Made by a program: the position numbers and the translations under genes. Below are positions 18,852-28,324 of a stretch of 64,000 nucleotides of DNA, in pieces. Positions within the stretch are counted from its first letter, which is position 1, and each line of letters starts with the position of its first letter. This DNA comes from Rhizobium acidisoli. Its GTDB lineage: Bacteria; Pseudomonadota; Alphaproteobacteria; Rhizobiales; Rhizobiaceae. Where the stretch lies: the NCBI RefSeq assembly GCF_002531755.2, contig NZ_CP034998.1:2852001-2916000 (forward strand). Reading direction: 5' to 3'. The notes under the pieces are model-generated. The model had not been told where the DNA came from. It worked only from the letters and a program-made list of their open reading frames with translations, and did not search any database.

Positions 18852-19112
18852 TCAATCGGCCGAAGGCAGGCGGCGCATGGTGAATTCGATCTGGTCGCCG
18901 TCGAGCTGACGCCAGCTCTCCACCTCTGTCCAGTAGGCGGCTTTCGGATATTCGTCGAACCATTCGCGCGCCTTGGCGCGTGCGTCGATCAGGCCGAGGC
19001 AATATGTCTCACGCACGAAATGGTCTTTCCGGCGGGAGGACGTTTCCGCCCGATGTCTTGCTATCCTGCGCTTCAGGCCGTCGAAAGACGGAGGCCCTGG
19101 AACTTTTTTCAT
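18852..19112 (-). CDS. Conserved hypothetical protein, 86 aa
   Basis: A small soluble protein (MKKVPGPPSFDGLKRRIARH at its start, ending EIEFT-like QIEFTMRRLPSAD). Start chosen for the AGGTAGG ribosome site just upstream; a longer open frame is present but runs under hemF on the other strand. It has several Trp residues and a WFDEYPKAAYWTEVESW stretch. I do not recognise a domain. Its stop is three bases from the stop of the convergent Na/Pi gene. Confidence 0.65.
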   Translation of the reverse strand: MKKVPGPPSFDGLKRRIARHRAETSSRRKDHFVRETYCLGLIDARAKAREWFDEYPKAAYWTEVESWRQLDGDQIEFTMRRLPSAD

Positions 19113-19289
19113 CAAACCTACCTCTTCCAAAAAGGTAGTATCGAAATTCGGGATTTGCGAGTCGAATCTTGGAAGGCTTGGGCGTGCTGCCTCGGCTTGG
19201 CGAGATGCGGCGCCACCTGCTAAACGGGGCGGGTAATCGAGAATGAGCGAGTCGCTTCCTATGATGATGCCGACCGCCGGAGACGCGAC

Positions 19290-20201
19290 ATGGAAAGACC
19301 GGAACTGCCGATCGGCTTGCCTGAGGACATCGAAGAGAAGAAGGCCGCCGCCCGCAGCTGGTTCGAAGGACTGCGCGATGCGATCTGCGCCTCCTTTGAA
19401 GCCCTCGAAGACGAGTTGGAGGGCCCGCTCTCCGATCAGGAGCCCGGCCGTTTCGTCGCCAAGGACTGGTCGCGCGAAAACGGCGCCGGCGGCGGTGGCC
19501 GCATGTCGATGATGGAAGGCCGGGTCTTCGAGAAGGTCGGCGTCCACACCTCCACCGTCCATGGCGAATTCTCCCCGGACTTCCGGGCGCAGATACCCGG
19601 CGCCAAGGACGATCCGCGCTTCTGGGCCTCGGGCATTTCGCTGATCGCCCATCCCGTCAACCCCAACGTCCCCGCCGTGCATATGAACACCCGCATGGTG
19701 GTCACATCAAGCCGCTGGTTCGGCGGTGGCGCCGACCTGACGCCGGTGCTGTCGCGCCGCCGCACCCAGGAGGACGAGGACAGCCAGCTCTTCCACAAGG
19801 CGATGGAGATCGCCTGCCGCAATCATGCCGTCGCCGATTACGATGCCTACAAAGCCTGGTGCGACGACTATTTCTTCCTGAAGCACCGCAACGAGGCCCG
19901 CGGCATTGGCGGCATTTTCTATGACTGGCTGCATTCGAACGAGGATGCCGGCGGCTGGGACGCCGATTTCGCCTTCACTCGCGATGTCGGCCGGGCCTTT
20001 TCCATGGTCTATCCGAAAATCGTCCGATCCAACTTCAATAAGTTGTGGACAGAGGCCGATCGCGACGAACAATTGATCCGCCGAGGCCGCTACGTCGAAT
20101 TCAATTTGCTGTATGATCGCGGTACGATCTTCGGCCTGAAGACCGGCGGCAACGTTGAATCCATTCTTTCGTCCCTGCCCCCTGTCGTCCGCTGGCCATG
20201 A
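19290..20201 (+). CDS. hemF: Oxygen-dependent coproporphyrinogen III oxidase
   Basis: Decarboxylates coproporphyrinogen III to protoporphyrinogen IX in heme synthesis, using O2. The 303-residue length fits. Motifs: [40 protein letters not shown], the metal/substrate region [34 protein letters not shown] and the C-terminal [25 protein letters not shown] lies before the ATG. The gene stands alone, with the bc1 and trmL genes in the wider neighbourhood. Confidence 0.97.
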   Translation: MERPELPIGLPEDIEEKKAAARSWFEGLRDAICASFEALEDELEGPLSDQEPGRFVAKDWSRENGAGGGGRMSMMEGRVFEKVGVHTSTVHGEFSPDFRAQIPGAKDDPRFWASGISLIAHPVNPNVPAVHMNTRMVVTSSRWFGGGADLTPVLSRRRTQEDEDSQLFHKAMEIACRNHAVADYDAYKAWCDDYFFLKHRNEARGIGGIFYDWLHSNEDAGGWDADFAFTRDVGRAFSMVYPKIVRSNFNKLWTEADRDEQLIRRGRYVEFNLLYDRGTIFGLKTGGNVESILSSLPPVVRWP

Positions 20202-20210
20202 GACTGTGAT

Positions 20211-20232
20211 AACTCGTCGATAAATTCGAGTT
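20211..20232. other. Inverted repeat after hemF
   Basis: AACTCG-N10-CGAGTT, nine bases past the hemF stop and about 75 bases before the next gene. There is no T-run, so it may be a protein-binding site or a weak terminator. Confidence 0.35.
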
Positions 20233-20304
20233 GATTGACCTTCACGAAAATTAAGCGCGTCCTAACTTTATATGTATGTGCGTAACAATCGGAGGAGGAT
20301 TGTC

Positions 20305-20574
20305 ATGACGATACAAAGTGGTTCGCCTGCGTCCACGGATGTCCAGGAAACATCCCGCACAATCGACACATCCGAGTTTCTGACACGCATCGCTGAGAAA
20401 CTGCGGGCCAAGAGCGGCTCGGATCTGCCGCTGTCCTGCTTCATCGAGCAGGTCAAGCTGCAACTGGCCGGCGGAAAGTCGCCGGAACAGCTGCAGAACG
20501 AAGCAGCGGCCGCCAACAGCAACATGCCCGGCCATCTCTCAGATACCTACAAAGCCTGGGCGATGCCCGACTGA
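20305..20574 (+). CDS. Conserved hypothetical protein, 89 aa
   Basis: A small, soluble, acidic protein starting MTIQSGSPASTDVQETSRTI. The ATG follows a strong GGAGGAGG ribosome site; an earlier in-frame ATG (11 codons up) has none. The middle part, SEFLTRIAEKLRAKSGSD then EQVKLQLAGGKSPEQLQNEA, is likely helical. No family is recognised. The strong ribosome site suggests abundant translation. Confidence 0.7.
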   Translation: MTIQSGSPASTDVQETSRTIDTSEFLTRIAEKLRAKSGSDLPLSCFIEQVKLQLAGGKSPEQLQNEAAAANSNMPGHLSDTYKAWAMPD

Positions 20575-20688
20575 AACGGCCTTTACTGGCCGGCATACCG
20601 ATGCCGGCCGGAACCTTCCCTCCCCCCGCACATTCATAAATCGCGTCAGATCGCGATCGTCTTTGTGTTTTAAACAGAGGAGAAGACT

Positions 20689-20874
20689 ATGCGACTTTTC
20701 GAATGCGGCACTCTCGTCCCAGGCTGCGCCTGGCATACACGGGCGGATAGCGACGCCGAGGTGGTTCGCCGCGCCGTCGAGCACCTGAAAAACGCTCACG
20801 GCGAAACCACGATTCGCGAGAACATGGTGGATAATATCAAGTCTCGCATCCGAGACGAGGTCAACGCAGCCTGA
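20689..20874 (+). CDS. DUF1059 small protein
   Basis: A 61-residue protein beginning MRLFECGTLVPGCAWHTRAD, with two Cys and a His, then VVRRAVEHLKNAHG, the pattern of DUF1059, a putative small metal-binding family. GAGGAGAAG stands before the ATG. Its stop abuts the stop of the convergent CCA transferase gene. Function unknown. Confidence 0.82.
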   Translation: MRLFECGTLVPGCAWHTRADSDAEVVRRAVEHLKNAHGETTIRENMVDNIKSRIRDEVNAA

Positions 20875-22143
20875 TCATTGCACCCGTTCCTGCAGCCGGG
20901 CGAGCAGCGCCGCCCGGTCGGAAACGAAATTTTCCTCCACCCACTGGTTTTCCAGGCCGGCTAGCAGCTCGCCGACACGCGGGCCGGACGGAATTCCCAT
21001 AGACATCACGTCGCCGCCGTTCAGCGGAAATTGCGGTTTCTCCCAGTTCGCGGCCTGATCCAGGAGCTTGGTAAGCCGGGCCGACCGCGCCATTTCGTCG
21101 AAATCCCCTTCAGCTTTGCCACGCGCAACGCCGAGCGCCAGCTTCAGCCGCGTCGTGATGCCATCGGCGCCGTTGCGGTAAAGCAGCCGTTCGAAGGCGG
21201 CCGACGACATGTCGTCATTGACGGGGGCTGCCATTGCCCAGGCCTTGAGGAAAGCCGCTTCCGCGTTCGCAAGCTTGAGTCGGGCTGCCAGCGCCTCCAG
21301 CCGCGCCGCATCGGGCGGCACGATCGCCGCAAGCCGCAGCAGCGGATCAGGCGCCCAGCCGAGCGCCTTTTCGGTGGCAACCAGCGAAGGGATCGCATCG
21401 ATCCCCCATCGTTCCGATTCCGGCAGGATTTCCGTCAGCACCGCCACCTGCCGCATCCAGAGCAGCGCCCGGCCGGGATCGGCAGCACTCAGCAGCTTGC
21501 GCAGCTCCGACCAGACACGCTCCGCCGACAGCGTCTTCAATTTCGAACGTGCCGCCGAACACGCCTTCAGCCCCTCGGCATCCGGCCGTCCGGAGCCGTA
21601 ATAGGCAAAGAAGCGGAAAAAGCGCAGGATGCGCAAATGATCTTCGGCAATACGCTTGGCCGCATCACCGATGAAGCGGATGTTGCGCCTCTCGATATCG
21701 GCAAGCCCGCCGACCAGATCAACCACCTCGCCATTGGCATCCGCATAAAGCGCATTCATGGTCAGATCCCGCCGCTCGGCATCCGCCTTCCAATCAGTGC
21801 TGAAGGCAACCTTGGCATGGCGGCCGTCGGTCTCGACATCGGTGCGAAGCGTCGTCACTTCGAAAGGCTTGCCATCGACAACAAGCGTCACCGTGCCGTG
21901 CTGCAGGCCCGTCGGAACCGCCTTGATGCCGGCCGCAGCCGCCTTCTCCATCACCGCCTCCGGCCTGAGCGTGGTAGCGATGTCGATATCGCTGACCGGC
22001 AGGTCCATCAGGCTGTTGCGCACCGCGCCGCCGACCACCCGCGCCTCCCCGCCACCATCGGCCCCGCCATCGGCATTCAGAAGTTCCAGGATCCGGCCGA
22101 GCGCCGGGTCGCGGAACCATGCTTGGTCGGCAAGACCGGTCAT
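20875..22143 (-). CDS. CCA tRNA nucleotidyltransferase / poly(A) polymerase family protein
   Basis: A 422-residue class II nucleotidyltransferase. The catalytic head shows VVGGAVRNSLMDLPVSDIDIATTLRP, with the GG and DxD metal-binding signature, followed by DLTMNALYADANGEVVDLVGG and the RNA-binding head RRNIRFIGDAAKRIAEDHLRI. It is most likely the CCA-adding enzyme, though poly(A) polymerase activity is possible. It is the last of three genes joined by ATGA overlaps (DUF1285, Nudix, this), so the three are co-expressed. Confidence 0.92.
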   Translation of the reverse strand: MTGLADQAWFRDPALGRILELLNADGGADGGGEARVVGGAVRNSLMDLPVSDIDIATTLRPEAVMEKAAAAGIKAVPTGLQHGTVTLVVDGKPFEVTTLRTDVETDGRHAKVAFSTDWKADAERRDLTMNALYADANGEVVDLVGGLADIERRNIRFIGDAAKRIAEDHLRILRFFRFFAYYGSGRPDAEGLKACSAARSKLKTLSAERVWSELRKLLSAADPGRALLWMRQVAVLTEILPESERWGIDAIPSLVATEKALGWAPDPLLRLAAIVPPDAARLEALAARLKLANAEAAFLKAWAMAAPVNDDMSSAAFERLLYRNGADGITTRLKLALGVARGKAEGDFDEMARSARLTKLLDQAANWEKPQFPLNGGDVMSMGIPSGPRVGELLAGLENQWVEENFVSDRAALLARLQERVQ

Positions 22144-22790
22144 GCATAAAGCCTTTCGTAAAGCGTGCGGACGATGCCGGCGGTGATGCCCCAGATCATT
22201 CTGGTTTCATAGGGCATCCGGTAGAAATGCCGGTCGATGCCGTCGATGACGCGCCTGTCGCGGGCGTGATTGGCAGGGTCCATCAGGAAGGAAAGCGGCA
22301 CCTCGAACACGTCGGCCACCTCGGCCGGGTTCAGGGTGAGCGCGAAGCCCCGCGAGACGACGCCGAGCACCGGTGTGATGCGGAAGCCGGTCGAGGCAAG
22401 ATAGTTCGGCAGCCGCCCAACGGTCTCGACGAAGGAACCGGAAAGACCGATCTCCTCCTCCGTCTCGCGGATTGCCGCCATCTCAGGTGAGATATCAGCG
22501 GGATCGATCGAGCCGCCGGGAAAGGCGATCTGCCCGGAATGTTTGCGCAGCGTCGCCGTGCGCTTGGTAAAGATCACATGCGCCTCGTCACCGGCATCGA
22601 CGACGGGCACGAGCACGGCAGCGTCGCGCAGCTTGAAGGTCTCGACCTCGGCGACGATTTCGGGATTGAGGACATGGTCGCCGTGATCGCGCCAGGCATG
22701 GTCGACCGGCCCGCCATTCTGGTTGAGCGCGCGGCGGCGGAATTCGGCTGCGGAGAACAGCGGATAACGGTGGGTGATCGCATCATTCAT
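22140..22790 (-). CDS. Nudix hydrolase, CoA pyrophosphatase type
   Basis: A 216-residue Nudix enzyme with the Nudix box in GGSIDPADISPEMAAIRETE then EEIGL, and the upstream KHSGQIAFPGG typical of CoA diphosphatases (NudL/NUDT7 type). It would cut CoA or acyl-CoA into phosphopantetheine and 3',5'-ADP. The ATG overlaps the DUF1285 stop (ATGA); an alternative TTG start lies two codons earlier. Its own stop overlaps the CCA transferase start. Confidence 0.9.
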   Translation of the reverse strand: MNDAITHRYPLFSAAEFRRRALNQNGGPVDHAWRDHGDHVLNPEIVAEVETFKLRDAAVLVPVVDAGDEAHVIFTKRTATLRKHSGQIAFPGGSIDPADISPEMAAIRETEEEIGLSGSFVETVGRLPNYLASTGFRITPVLGVVSRGFALTLNPAEVADVFEVPLSFLMDPANHARDRRVIDGIDRHFYRMPYETRMIWGITAGIVRTLYERLYA

Positions 22791-23410
22791 CGGCAAAGAG
22801 CATCCAGTTCGTCGGCGGGCATGACAGGAAAAACTTCGCCGGCGGAGCGGATCGCAAACATCGCCCGTCCCTGCACGTCGAGGATCTCGCCAAGCGCGAC
22901 CAGTTCATACATCACCGCACGCGACACCAGCGCCTCCAGCCGCCCGCGCACATGCAGATAGGGTTTCAATTCGGCGTTGCCGTCCGCAATGGCAAAGCGC
23001 AGCCGATGCTCTCCTCCCGCCTCCACGACATCGCCGACATTGGTACGAAATGTCAGCGTCTGTTTACCTTGCCCCTCCGTCACACTCATCTCCACGGCAA
23101 TGAACGGAGCGTCGGCGACCCTGATCCCGACCTTTTCCACAGGAGTTACAAGATAGGTCTTCTCATCCTCATCCTTGCGCAAAACCGTCGAAAACAGCCG
23201 CACCAGCGCCGGGCGGCCGATCGGCGTGCCCATGTAGAACCAGGTGCCGTCGGCTCTGATCTCCATATCGATATCGCCGCAGAAAGGCGGATTCCACCGC
23301 TCGACCGGCGGTAAGCCGCGTTTTTTTCCGCCGCTTTCGTCAGACGCGCGCGAAATCATGGCGGCAAGTCCTGCCGCATCCGCCTGTCCGCTGATTTCCT
23401 CGGCTGCCAT
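22787..23410 (-). CDS. DUF1285 family protein
   Basis: A 207-residue soluble protein of the DUF1285 family: PPVERWNPPFCGDIDMEIRA, DGTWFYMGTPIGRPALVRLFS and VLRKDEDEKTYLVTPVEKVG are the family's hallmark stretches. Function unknown. It is the first gene of the DUF1285-Nudix-CCA transferase operon, and its promoter must lie in the short divergent spacer shared with the MoxR operon. Confidence 0.87.
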   Translation of the reverse strand: MAAEEISGQADAAGLAAMISRASDESGGKKRGLPPVERWNPPFCGDIDMEIRADGTWFYMGTPIGRPALVRLFSTVLRKDEDEKTYLVTPVEKVGIRVADAPFIAVEMSVTEGQGKQTLTFRTNVGDVVEAGGEHRLRFAIADGNAELKPYLHVRGRLEALVSRAVMYELVALGEILDVQGRAMFAIRSAGEVFPVMPADELDALCR

Positions 23411-23568
23411 TCTTCCGTCCCGGTTTGTCCTTAACGAAGTGATGTCACGAGATAGTCATTCGCAACGAACTTGTCAGCCCGTCACATCTCCATAACTCTA
23501 TCGGGTATGAGGCACATGTATAAGTCCGCCGATTCGCTGCCGAATGATTTCAGCCGTTGGAGATGCCC

Positions 23569-24579
23569 ATGGGTATGATGAAGACCGAAGCCAGCCTCGA
23601 TGAAAAGGCGATCGTCGCCGCCGCCGAAAAGGCGCTCTCCGATATCGCCGCCATCCGCGGAGAGGTCTCGAAGGTGATCTTCGGTCAGGAAAGCGTCGTC
23701 GAGAACACCATTCTCGCCGTGCTCTCCGGCGGTCATGCCCTGCTTGTCGGCGTTCCCGGCCTTGCCAAGACCAGACTGGTGACGACGCTCGGCGAAGTCC
23801 TCGGCCTCGCCGCCAACCGCATCCAGTTCACGCCCGACCTGATGCCCTCGGATATTCTCGGCTCCGAGGTGATGGATCAGGACGACAGTGGACGCCGGTC
23901 TTTCCGCTTCGTCAAGGGCCCTGTCTTCGCCCAGCTGCTGATGGCCGACGAGATCAACCGCGCCTCGCCGCGGACCCAGTCGGCGCTTCTGCAGGCGATG
24001 CAGGAATATCACATCACCATCGCCGGCCAGCGTTATGACCTGCCGGCGCCCTTCCATGTGCTCGCCACCCAGAACCCGCTCGAGCAGGAAGGCACCTATC
24101 CCCTGCCCGAAGCCCAGCTCGACCGTTTTCTGCTGCAGGTCGACGTCAACTATCCCGAGCTCGCCGCCGAACGCCAGATCCTGCTCGAGACGACAGGTCT
24201 GGGGGAAACCCGGCCGGCTGCCGTCATCGACGCCCAGCGGCTGATCGAGATCCAGACGCTGGTGCGTCAGATGCCGGTGAGCGACACGGTCGTCGACGCC
24301 ATCCTGGCGCTGGTGCGGTCCGCCCGCCCCGGCCAGGGCAATGCCTCGACCGACAAGAACGTCGCCTGGGGTCCGGGGCCCCGCGCCGGCCAGGCGATGA
24401 TGCTCTGCGCACGTGCCAGGGCGCTCTATGAAGGCCGCCTGGCGCCCTCGCTCGACGATATTTTTGCGCTGGCCGAACCCATTCTCCAGCACCGTATGGC
24501 GCTGACATTTGCCGCCCGCGCCGAAGGCATGTCGGTGCGCGACGTCATCGCCGGACTGGTCAAGCAGGCAAAGGGATAA
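23569..24579 (+). CDS. MoxR-family AAA+ ATPase
   Basis: A 336-residue MoxR ATPase: Walker A GVPGLAKT, Walker B LLMADEINRASPRTQ, sensor 1 ATQNPLEQEGTYPLPEAQLD and a helical lid. MoxR proteins act as chaperones or activators of VWA-containing partners. The start ATG giving MGMMKTEAS has GGAG six bases upstream. First gene of a five-gene operon (MoxR, DUF58, DUF4159/BatA, VWA-like membrane protein, GNAT). Confidence 0.94.
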   Translation: MGMMKTEASLDEKAIVAAAEKALSDIAAIRGEVSKVIFGQESVVENTILAVLSGGHALLVGVPGLAKTRLVTTLGEVLGLAANRIQFTPDLMPSDILGSEVMDQDDSGRRSFRFVKGPVFAQLLMADEINRASPRTQSALLQAMQEYHITIAGQRYDLPAPFHVLATQNPLEQEGTYPLPEAQLDRFLLQVDVNYPELAAERQILLETTGLGETRPAAVIDAQRLIEIQTLVRQMPVSDTVVDAILALVRSARPGQGNASTDKNVAWGPGPRAGQAMMLCARARALYEGRLAPSLDDIFALAEPILQHRMALTFAARAEGMSVRDVIAGLVKQAKG

Positions 24580-24592
24580 GGAAGCCGGACGC

Positions 24593-25513
24593 GTGGCATC
24601 TATCGGACAGATCGTCAATCCGACGTCAGGCAGCGATGCCCTTTCCCGCGCCAGGCAGCGGGCCGCCCTGGTGCCGGATTGCCTGGTGGAAGCCAAGCGC
24701 ATCGCCAACACGGTGATCGCCGGCTGGCATGGCCGCCGCAAGCGCGGCATCGGCGAAAATTTCTGGCAGTTCCGTCCCTATGCCGAGGGCGAAAGCCTGT
24801 CGCGCATCGATTGGCGCCGCTCCGCCCGCGACGACCATACCTATGTGCGCGAGCGCGAATGGGAGGCGGCCCATACGATCTGGCTCTGGTGCGACATGTC
24901 GCCCTCGATGATGTACAAGTCGAGCTACGGCAGCGTCTCCAAGGAAAGCCGCGCGCTGGTCATCATGCTCGCACTGGCCGAGATCCTCGCCCGCTCCGGC
25001 GAGCGCATCGGCTGCCCGGGCATCATGGATCCCGCCTCCACCCGCAATGCCGCCGAGCGCCTTGCGGCCGCGCTCATGCACACCCCGCTGACCGGCGGTC
25101 TGCCGGAAACGGCGATGATCCGCGGCTGGAGCGACCTCGTCCTCATCGGCGATTTCCTCGATGATGCGCCGGCGATCATGGAACGCCTTGGCCCACTTGC
25201 CCGCCGCGGCCTGCGCGGCCACGTGGTCGAGATATCAGATCCCGCCGAGGAAATATTCCCCTATAGCGGCCGCACCGAATTCACCGATCCGGAGAGCGGC
25301 GCCAAGCTTATCTCCGGACGCGCCGAACACATCCGCGAGGCCTATCGCAACGCCTACCTCGCCCGCAGGGACAGCCTCGGCCAGTCGCTGCGCCATCTCG
25401 GCTGGACCTTTGCGACACACCGCACCGATCATCTCGCCTCGGAGGCGCTGGTCGCGGTGCACATGTACCTGTCCGGCATGCCGGCCAAGGCAACGCATGG
25501 AGGGCAGCTGTGA
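24593..25513 (+). CDS. DUF58 domain protein
   Basis: A 306-residue protein starting at GTG (VASIGQIVNPTSG) behind AAGGAAG. The DUF58 core is plain: RRKRGIGENFWQFRPYAEGE and SLSRIDWRRSARDDHTYVRE, with the downstream WLWCDMSPSMMYKSSYGS giving a VWA-like MIDAS stretch (DMSPS). DUF58 proteins usually pair with MoxR ATPases. The stop overlaps the next start (GTGA). Confidence 0.92.
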   Translation: MASIGQIVNPTSGSDALSRARQRAALVPDCLVEAKRIANTVIAGWHGRRKRGIGENFWQFRPYAEGESLSRIDWRRSARDDHTYVREREWEAAHTIWLWCDMSPSMMYKSSYGSVSKESRALVIMLALAEILARSGERIGCPGIMDPASTRNAAERLAAALMHTPLTGGLPETAMIRGWSDLVLIGDFLDDAPAIMERLGPLARRGLRGHVVEISDPAEEIFPYSGRTEFTDPESGAKLISGRAEHIREAYRNAYLARRDSLGQSLRHLGWTFATHRTDHLASEALVAVHMYLSGMPAKATHGGQL

Positions 25514-28323
25514 ACGCCCTTCCCTTCGCTTTCGCCTATCCCGCCATTCTGGGCGCGCTCGTCGCCCTGCCGGTCATCTGGTGGCTGCTGCGGCTGACGC
25601 CGCCGCGCCCGAAGACCGAGGTCTTCCCACCGCTGAAAATCCTCGCCTCCGTCTTGAAGCGCGAGGAGACGCCGGCGCAAAGTCCCTGGTGGCTGACGCT
25701 GCTGCGCATGCTGCTTGCCGTCACCGTCATTCTTGCGATCGCCGATCCGGTCTTCAATCCGCGCACCAGTTCGCTTGCATCCGGTGGCCCGCTTGTCCTC
25801 TTCGTCGACAACAGCTGGGCGGCAGCCCCAGACTGGGAGCGCCGCATCCAGACGGCAGACGCGTTGATAGACGACGCCGAATCCGCCGGCACACCCGTGT
25901 CGATTGCCTTCACTGCCGATCCGACCAACAACGCCGTTCCAGGCACCGCCGCGGCCGCCCGCGACAAGCTGCGCGCGGCCGAGCCGCGACCGCTGGTGCC
26001 GGACCGCGAGCGCGCCTTCCAGGCGCTGCGCGCCGCGTTGAACGGCGTCAAGCCCGGCACCCTCGCCTTCCTGACCGACGGGGCCGCCGCCAAGGCCGAC
26101 GACGCGACGGTGCGAAGGCTGGCTGAACTCCAGCCCGCCGATCTCCGCCTGATCGAGGGCGATGCCGAACGGACGGTCGCCATCACCGCGGCCAACAATG
26201 CGGCCGATGCCATGACCGTCAAGGTCACACGGCTCAACAGTTCGCGCGCCGCATCCGTGGCGCTGAACGCGGTCGATACCCAGGGGCGCTCGATTGCCAA
26301 CGGCAGGGTGGATTTCCGCCCCGGCCAGAGCGTGGCGACGAGTTCGATCACCGCCCCGTTCGAAATGCGCAACGATTTCGCCCGCGTCAGCGTCGATAAC
26401 GGCGCAACGGCCGGCGCCGTCCACCTGCTCGACGACGCATTCAAGCGCCGCCGCGTCGTCTTGCTGTCAGGTGAAGGAGGAGATGAGTTCCAGCCGCTGC
26501 TCTCACCCCTTTATTATATCCAGCGGGCGCTGCAGCCCTATGCGGATCTGATCCAGCCGAGCGATTCCGATCTTTCGGTCGCCATACCGAAACTTCTCGC
26601 CAGCAATCCCTCCATCATCATCATGGCCGATATCGGCCGTCTGCCGGAAGACACCTACGAACCGCTGACACGCTGGATATCGAACGGTGGCATGCTGCTG
26701 CGTTTCGCCGGTCCGCGCATGGCCGCAGCCCCCGCGGACGATCCGCTGATCCCCGTCATCCTGCGCCAGGGAGAACGGGCGCTGGGCGGCACATTGTCCT
26801 GGAGCGAACCGCAGTCGCTCGCCGAATTTCCAAGTTTCGGGCCTTTCGCCGGCATAGCGCGTCCCGCCGATGTCGTCATCAAGCGGCAGGTGCTTGCCGA
26901 ACCGACGCCCGATCTTGCCGAACGCACCTGGGCGAGCCTGGCGGACGGCACGCCGCTGGTGACGATGAAGCAACTCGCATCCGGGCAGATCGTCCTGTTT
27001 CATGTCACCGCGGAAGCGACCTGGTCCGACCTGCCGATCTCGGGCACTTTCGTCGACATGCTGCGCCACCTCCTGCAGATATCGCGCTCGGGCGGTGTGA
27101 CCTCGGAGGCGCGCGGCAATGCGCGTGTCTCCGAAACCCTGCCGCCATTCCGGATGCTGACGGCCAAGGGCACGCTCGTCTCCGAGACGGGGGCGGCGCG
27201 GCCCCTCATTCCGCAGGCCGGAGCCGAACCGACGGCGAATTTCGACAATCCGCCCGGGCTCTACGGTTCGGAAGACGGTTTCACCTCCCTGAACGTATTG
27301 CCTGAGGACGCCGAACTGACGCCACTCGACACAACCGGGACCAATGCCGTGCGCGAAGGCCTGATGGGCGGCGAAAGCTGGTCGGCAAAGCCCGCGCTTT
27401 TTCTCGCAGCCTTTCTGCTGCTGCTGGCCGACAGCCTGGTCGTCCTCTTCATGAACGGCGCGTTCTCACGATTTCGCCCGGCTGCCCGCACAGCGGCCAT
27501 GATCGCCATTGCGCTCAGTGCCGGCTTTCTCATGCAACCCGGCATGCTTCACGCCGACGACTCCCAGCCCGGCGACGACCTCATCTTGCAGAGGCTCGAC
27601 AACACGCATCTCGCCTATGTCGTCACCGGCGAACGGGACGTGGACGACATATCCGAGCGCGGACTCGAGGGCCTTACCCAGTTCCTGACATTCCGCACGA
27701 CGCTGGAGCCGGCGCCGCCCGTCGGCATCGACCTCACCAAAGACGAGCTCGCCTTCTATCCGATCATCTACTGGCCGGTTTCGGCAACGGCGCCGATGCC
27801 GCCGTCAGCGGCGATCAGCCGTATCGACGCCTATATGCGCAATGGCGGCACCGTGCTTTTCGATACGCGCGATCAGATCAGCGCCCTGGACAATGGCGGC
27901 AATATCAGCGCCAACGGCCAGAGGCTGCAGGAAATTCTCGCCAATCTCGACATTCCGCCGCTGGAACCGGTGCCGTCAGATCACGTGCTGACGAAATCCT
28001 TCTATCTCCTGTCGAGCTTTCCCGGCCGCTACACCGGCAGCCCGCTTTGGATCGAGGCCCGGCAGGGCGGCCGCGAGGCGACCGAAAAATCGGCTGCGAC
28101 GGCCGACGGCGTTTCGCCGATCCTGATTACCGGCAATGATTTCGCCGGCGCCTGGGCAGTCGACGACAACGGCGTGCCGATGCTGCCGACCGTGCCGTCC
28201 GATGAAGCGCAGCGCGAATATGCCTACCGTGCCGGCGTCAACATCATGATGTACATGCTGACCGGCAACTACAAGACCGACCAGGTCCATGTTCCCGACC
28301 TTCTCGAACGGTTAGGACAGTGA
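25510..28323 (+). CDS. BatA-N / DUF4159 membrane protein, 937 aa
   Basis: Starts at GTG, overlapping the DUF58 stop. Domains in order: an N-terminal BatA-type pair of membrane helices (residues 1-85, WWLLRLTPPRPKTEVFPPLK), a VWA-like region whose MIDAS is partial (LFVDNSWAAA), a long extracytoplasmic region, a membrane helix near residue 635, another near 670, and a C-terminal DUF4159 domain (LAYVVTGERDVDDISERGLE through MRNGGTVLFDTRDQ). Function unknown; BatA-type proteins are linked to stress tolerance and envelope processes. Confidence 0.88.
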   Translation: MNALPFAFAYPAILGALVALPVIWWLLRLTPPRPKTEVFPPLKILASVLKREETPAQSPWWLTLLRMLLAVTVILAIADPVFNPRTSSLASGGPLVLFVDNSWAAAPDWERRIQTADALIDDAESAGTPVSIAFTADPTNNAVPGTAAAARDKLRAAEPRPLVPDRERAFQALRAALNGVKPGTLAFLTDGAAAKADDATVRRLAELQPADLRLIEGDAERTVAITAANNAADAMTVKVTRLNSSRAASVALNAVDTQGRSIANGRVDFRPGQSVATSSITAPFEMRNDFARVSVDNGATAGAVHLLDDAFKRRRVVLLSGEGGDEFQPLLSPLYYIQRALQPYADLIQPSDSDLSVAIPKLLASNPSIIIMADIGRLPEDTYEPLTRWISNGGMLLRFAGPRMAAAPADDPLIPVILRQGERALGGTLSWSEPQSLAEFPSFGPFAGIARPADVVIKRQVLAEPTPDLAERTWASLADGTPLVTMKQLASGQIVLFHVTAEATWSDLPISGTFVDMLRHLLQISRSGGVTSEARGNARVSETLPPFRMLTAKGTLVSETGAARPLIPQAGAEPTANFDNPPGLYGSEDGFTSLNVLPEDAELTPLDTTGTNAVREGLMGGESWSAKPALFLAAFLLLLADSLVVLFMNGAFSRFRPAARTAAMIAIALSAGFLMQPGMLHADDSQPGDDLILQRLDNTHLAYVVTGERDVDDISERGLEGLTQFLTFRTTLEPAPPVGIDLTKDELAFYPIIYWPVSATAPMPPSAAISRIDAYMRNGGTVLFDTRDQISALDNGGNISANGQRLQEILANLDIPPLEPVPSDHVLTKSFYLLSSFPGRYTGSPLWIEARQGGREATEKSAATADGVSPILITGNDFAGAWAVDDNGVPMLPTVPSDEAQREYAYRAGVNIMMYMLTGNYKTDQVHVPDLLERLGQ

Positions 28324-28324
28324 A

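Noticed and set aside
18852..19682. 276-codon version of the small protein before hemF
   Set aside because: The upstream part is antisense to the conserved hemF coding sequence; the short form has its own ribosome site.
20272..20304. Earlier ATG for the 89-residue protein
   Set aside because: The GGAGGAGG ribosome site lies between the two ATGs and serves the second.
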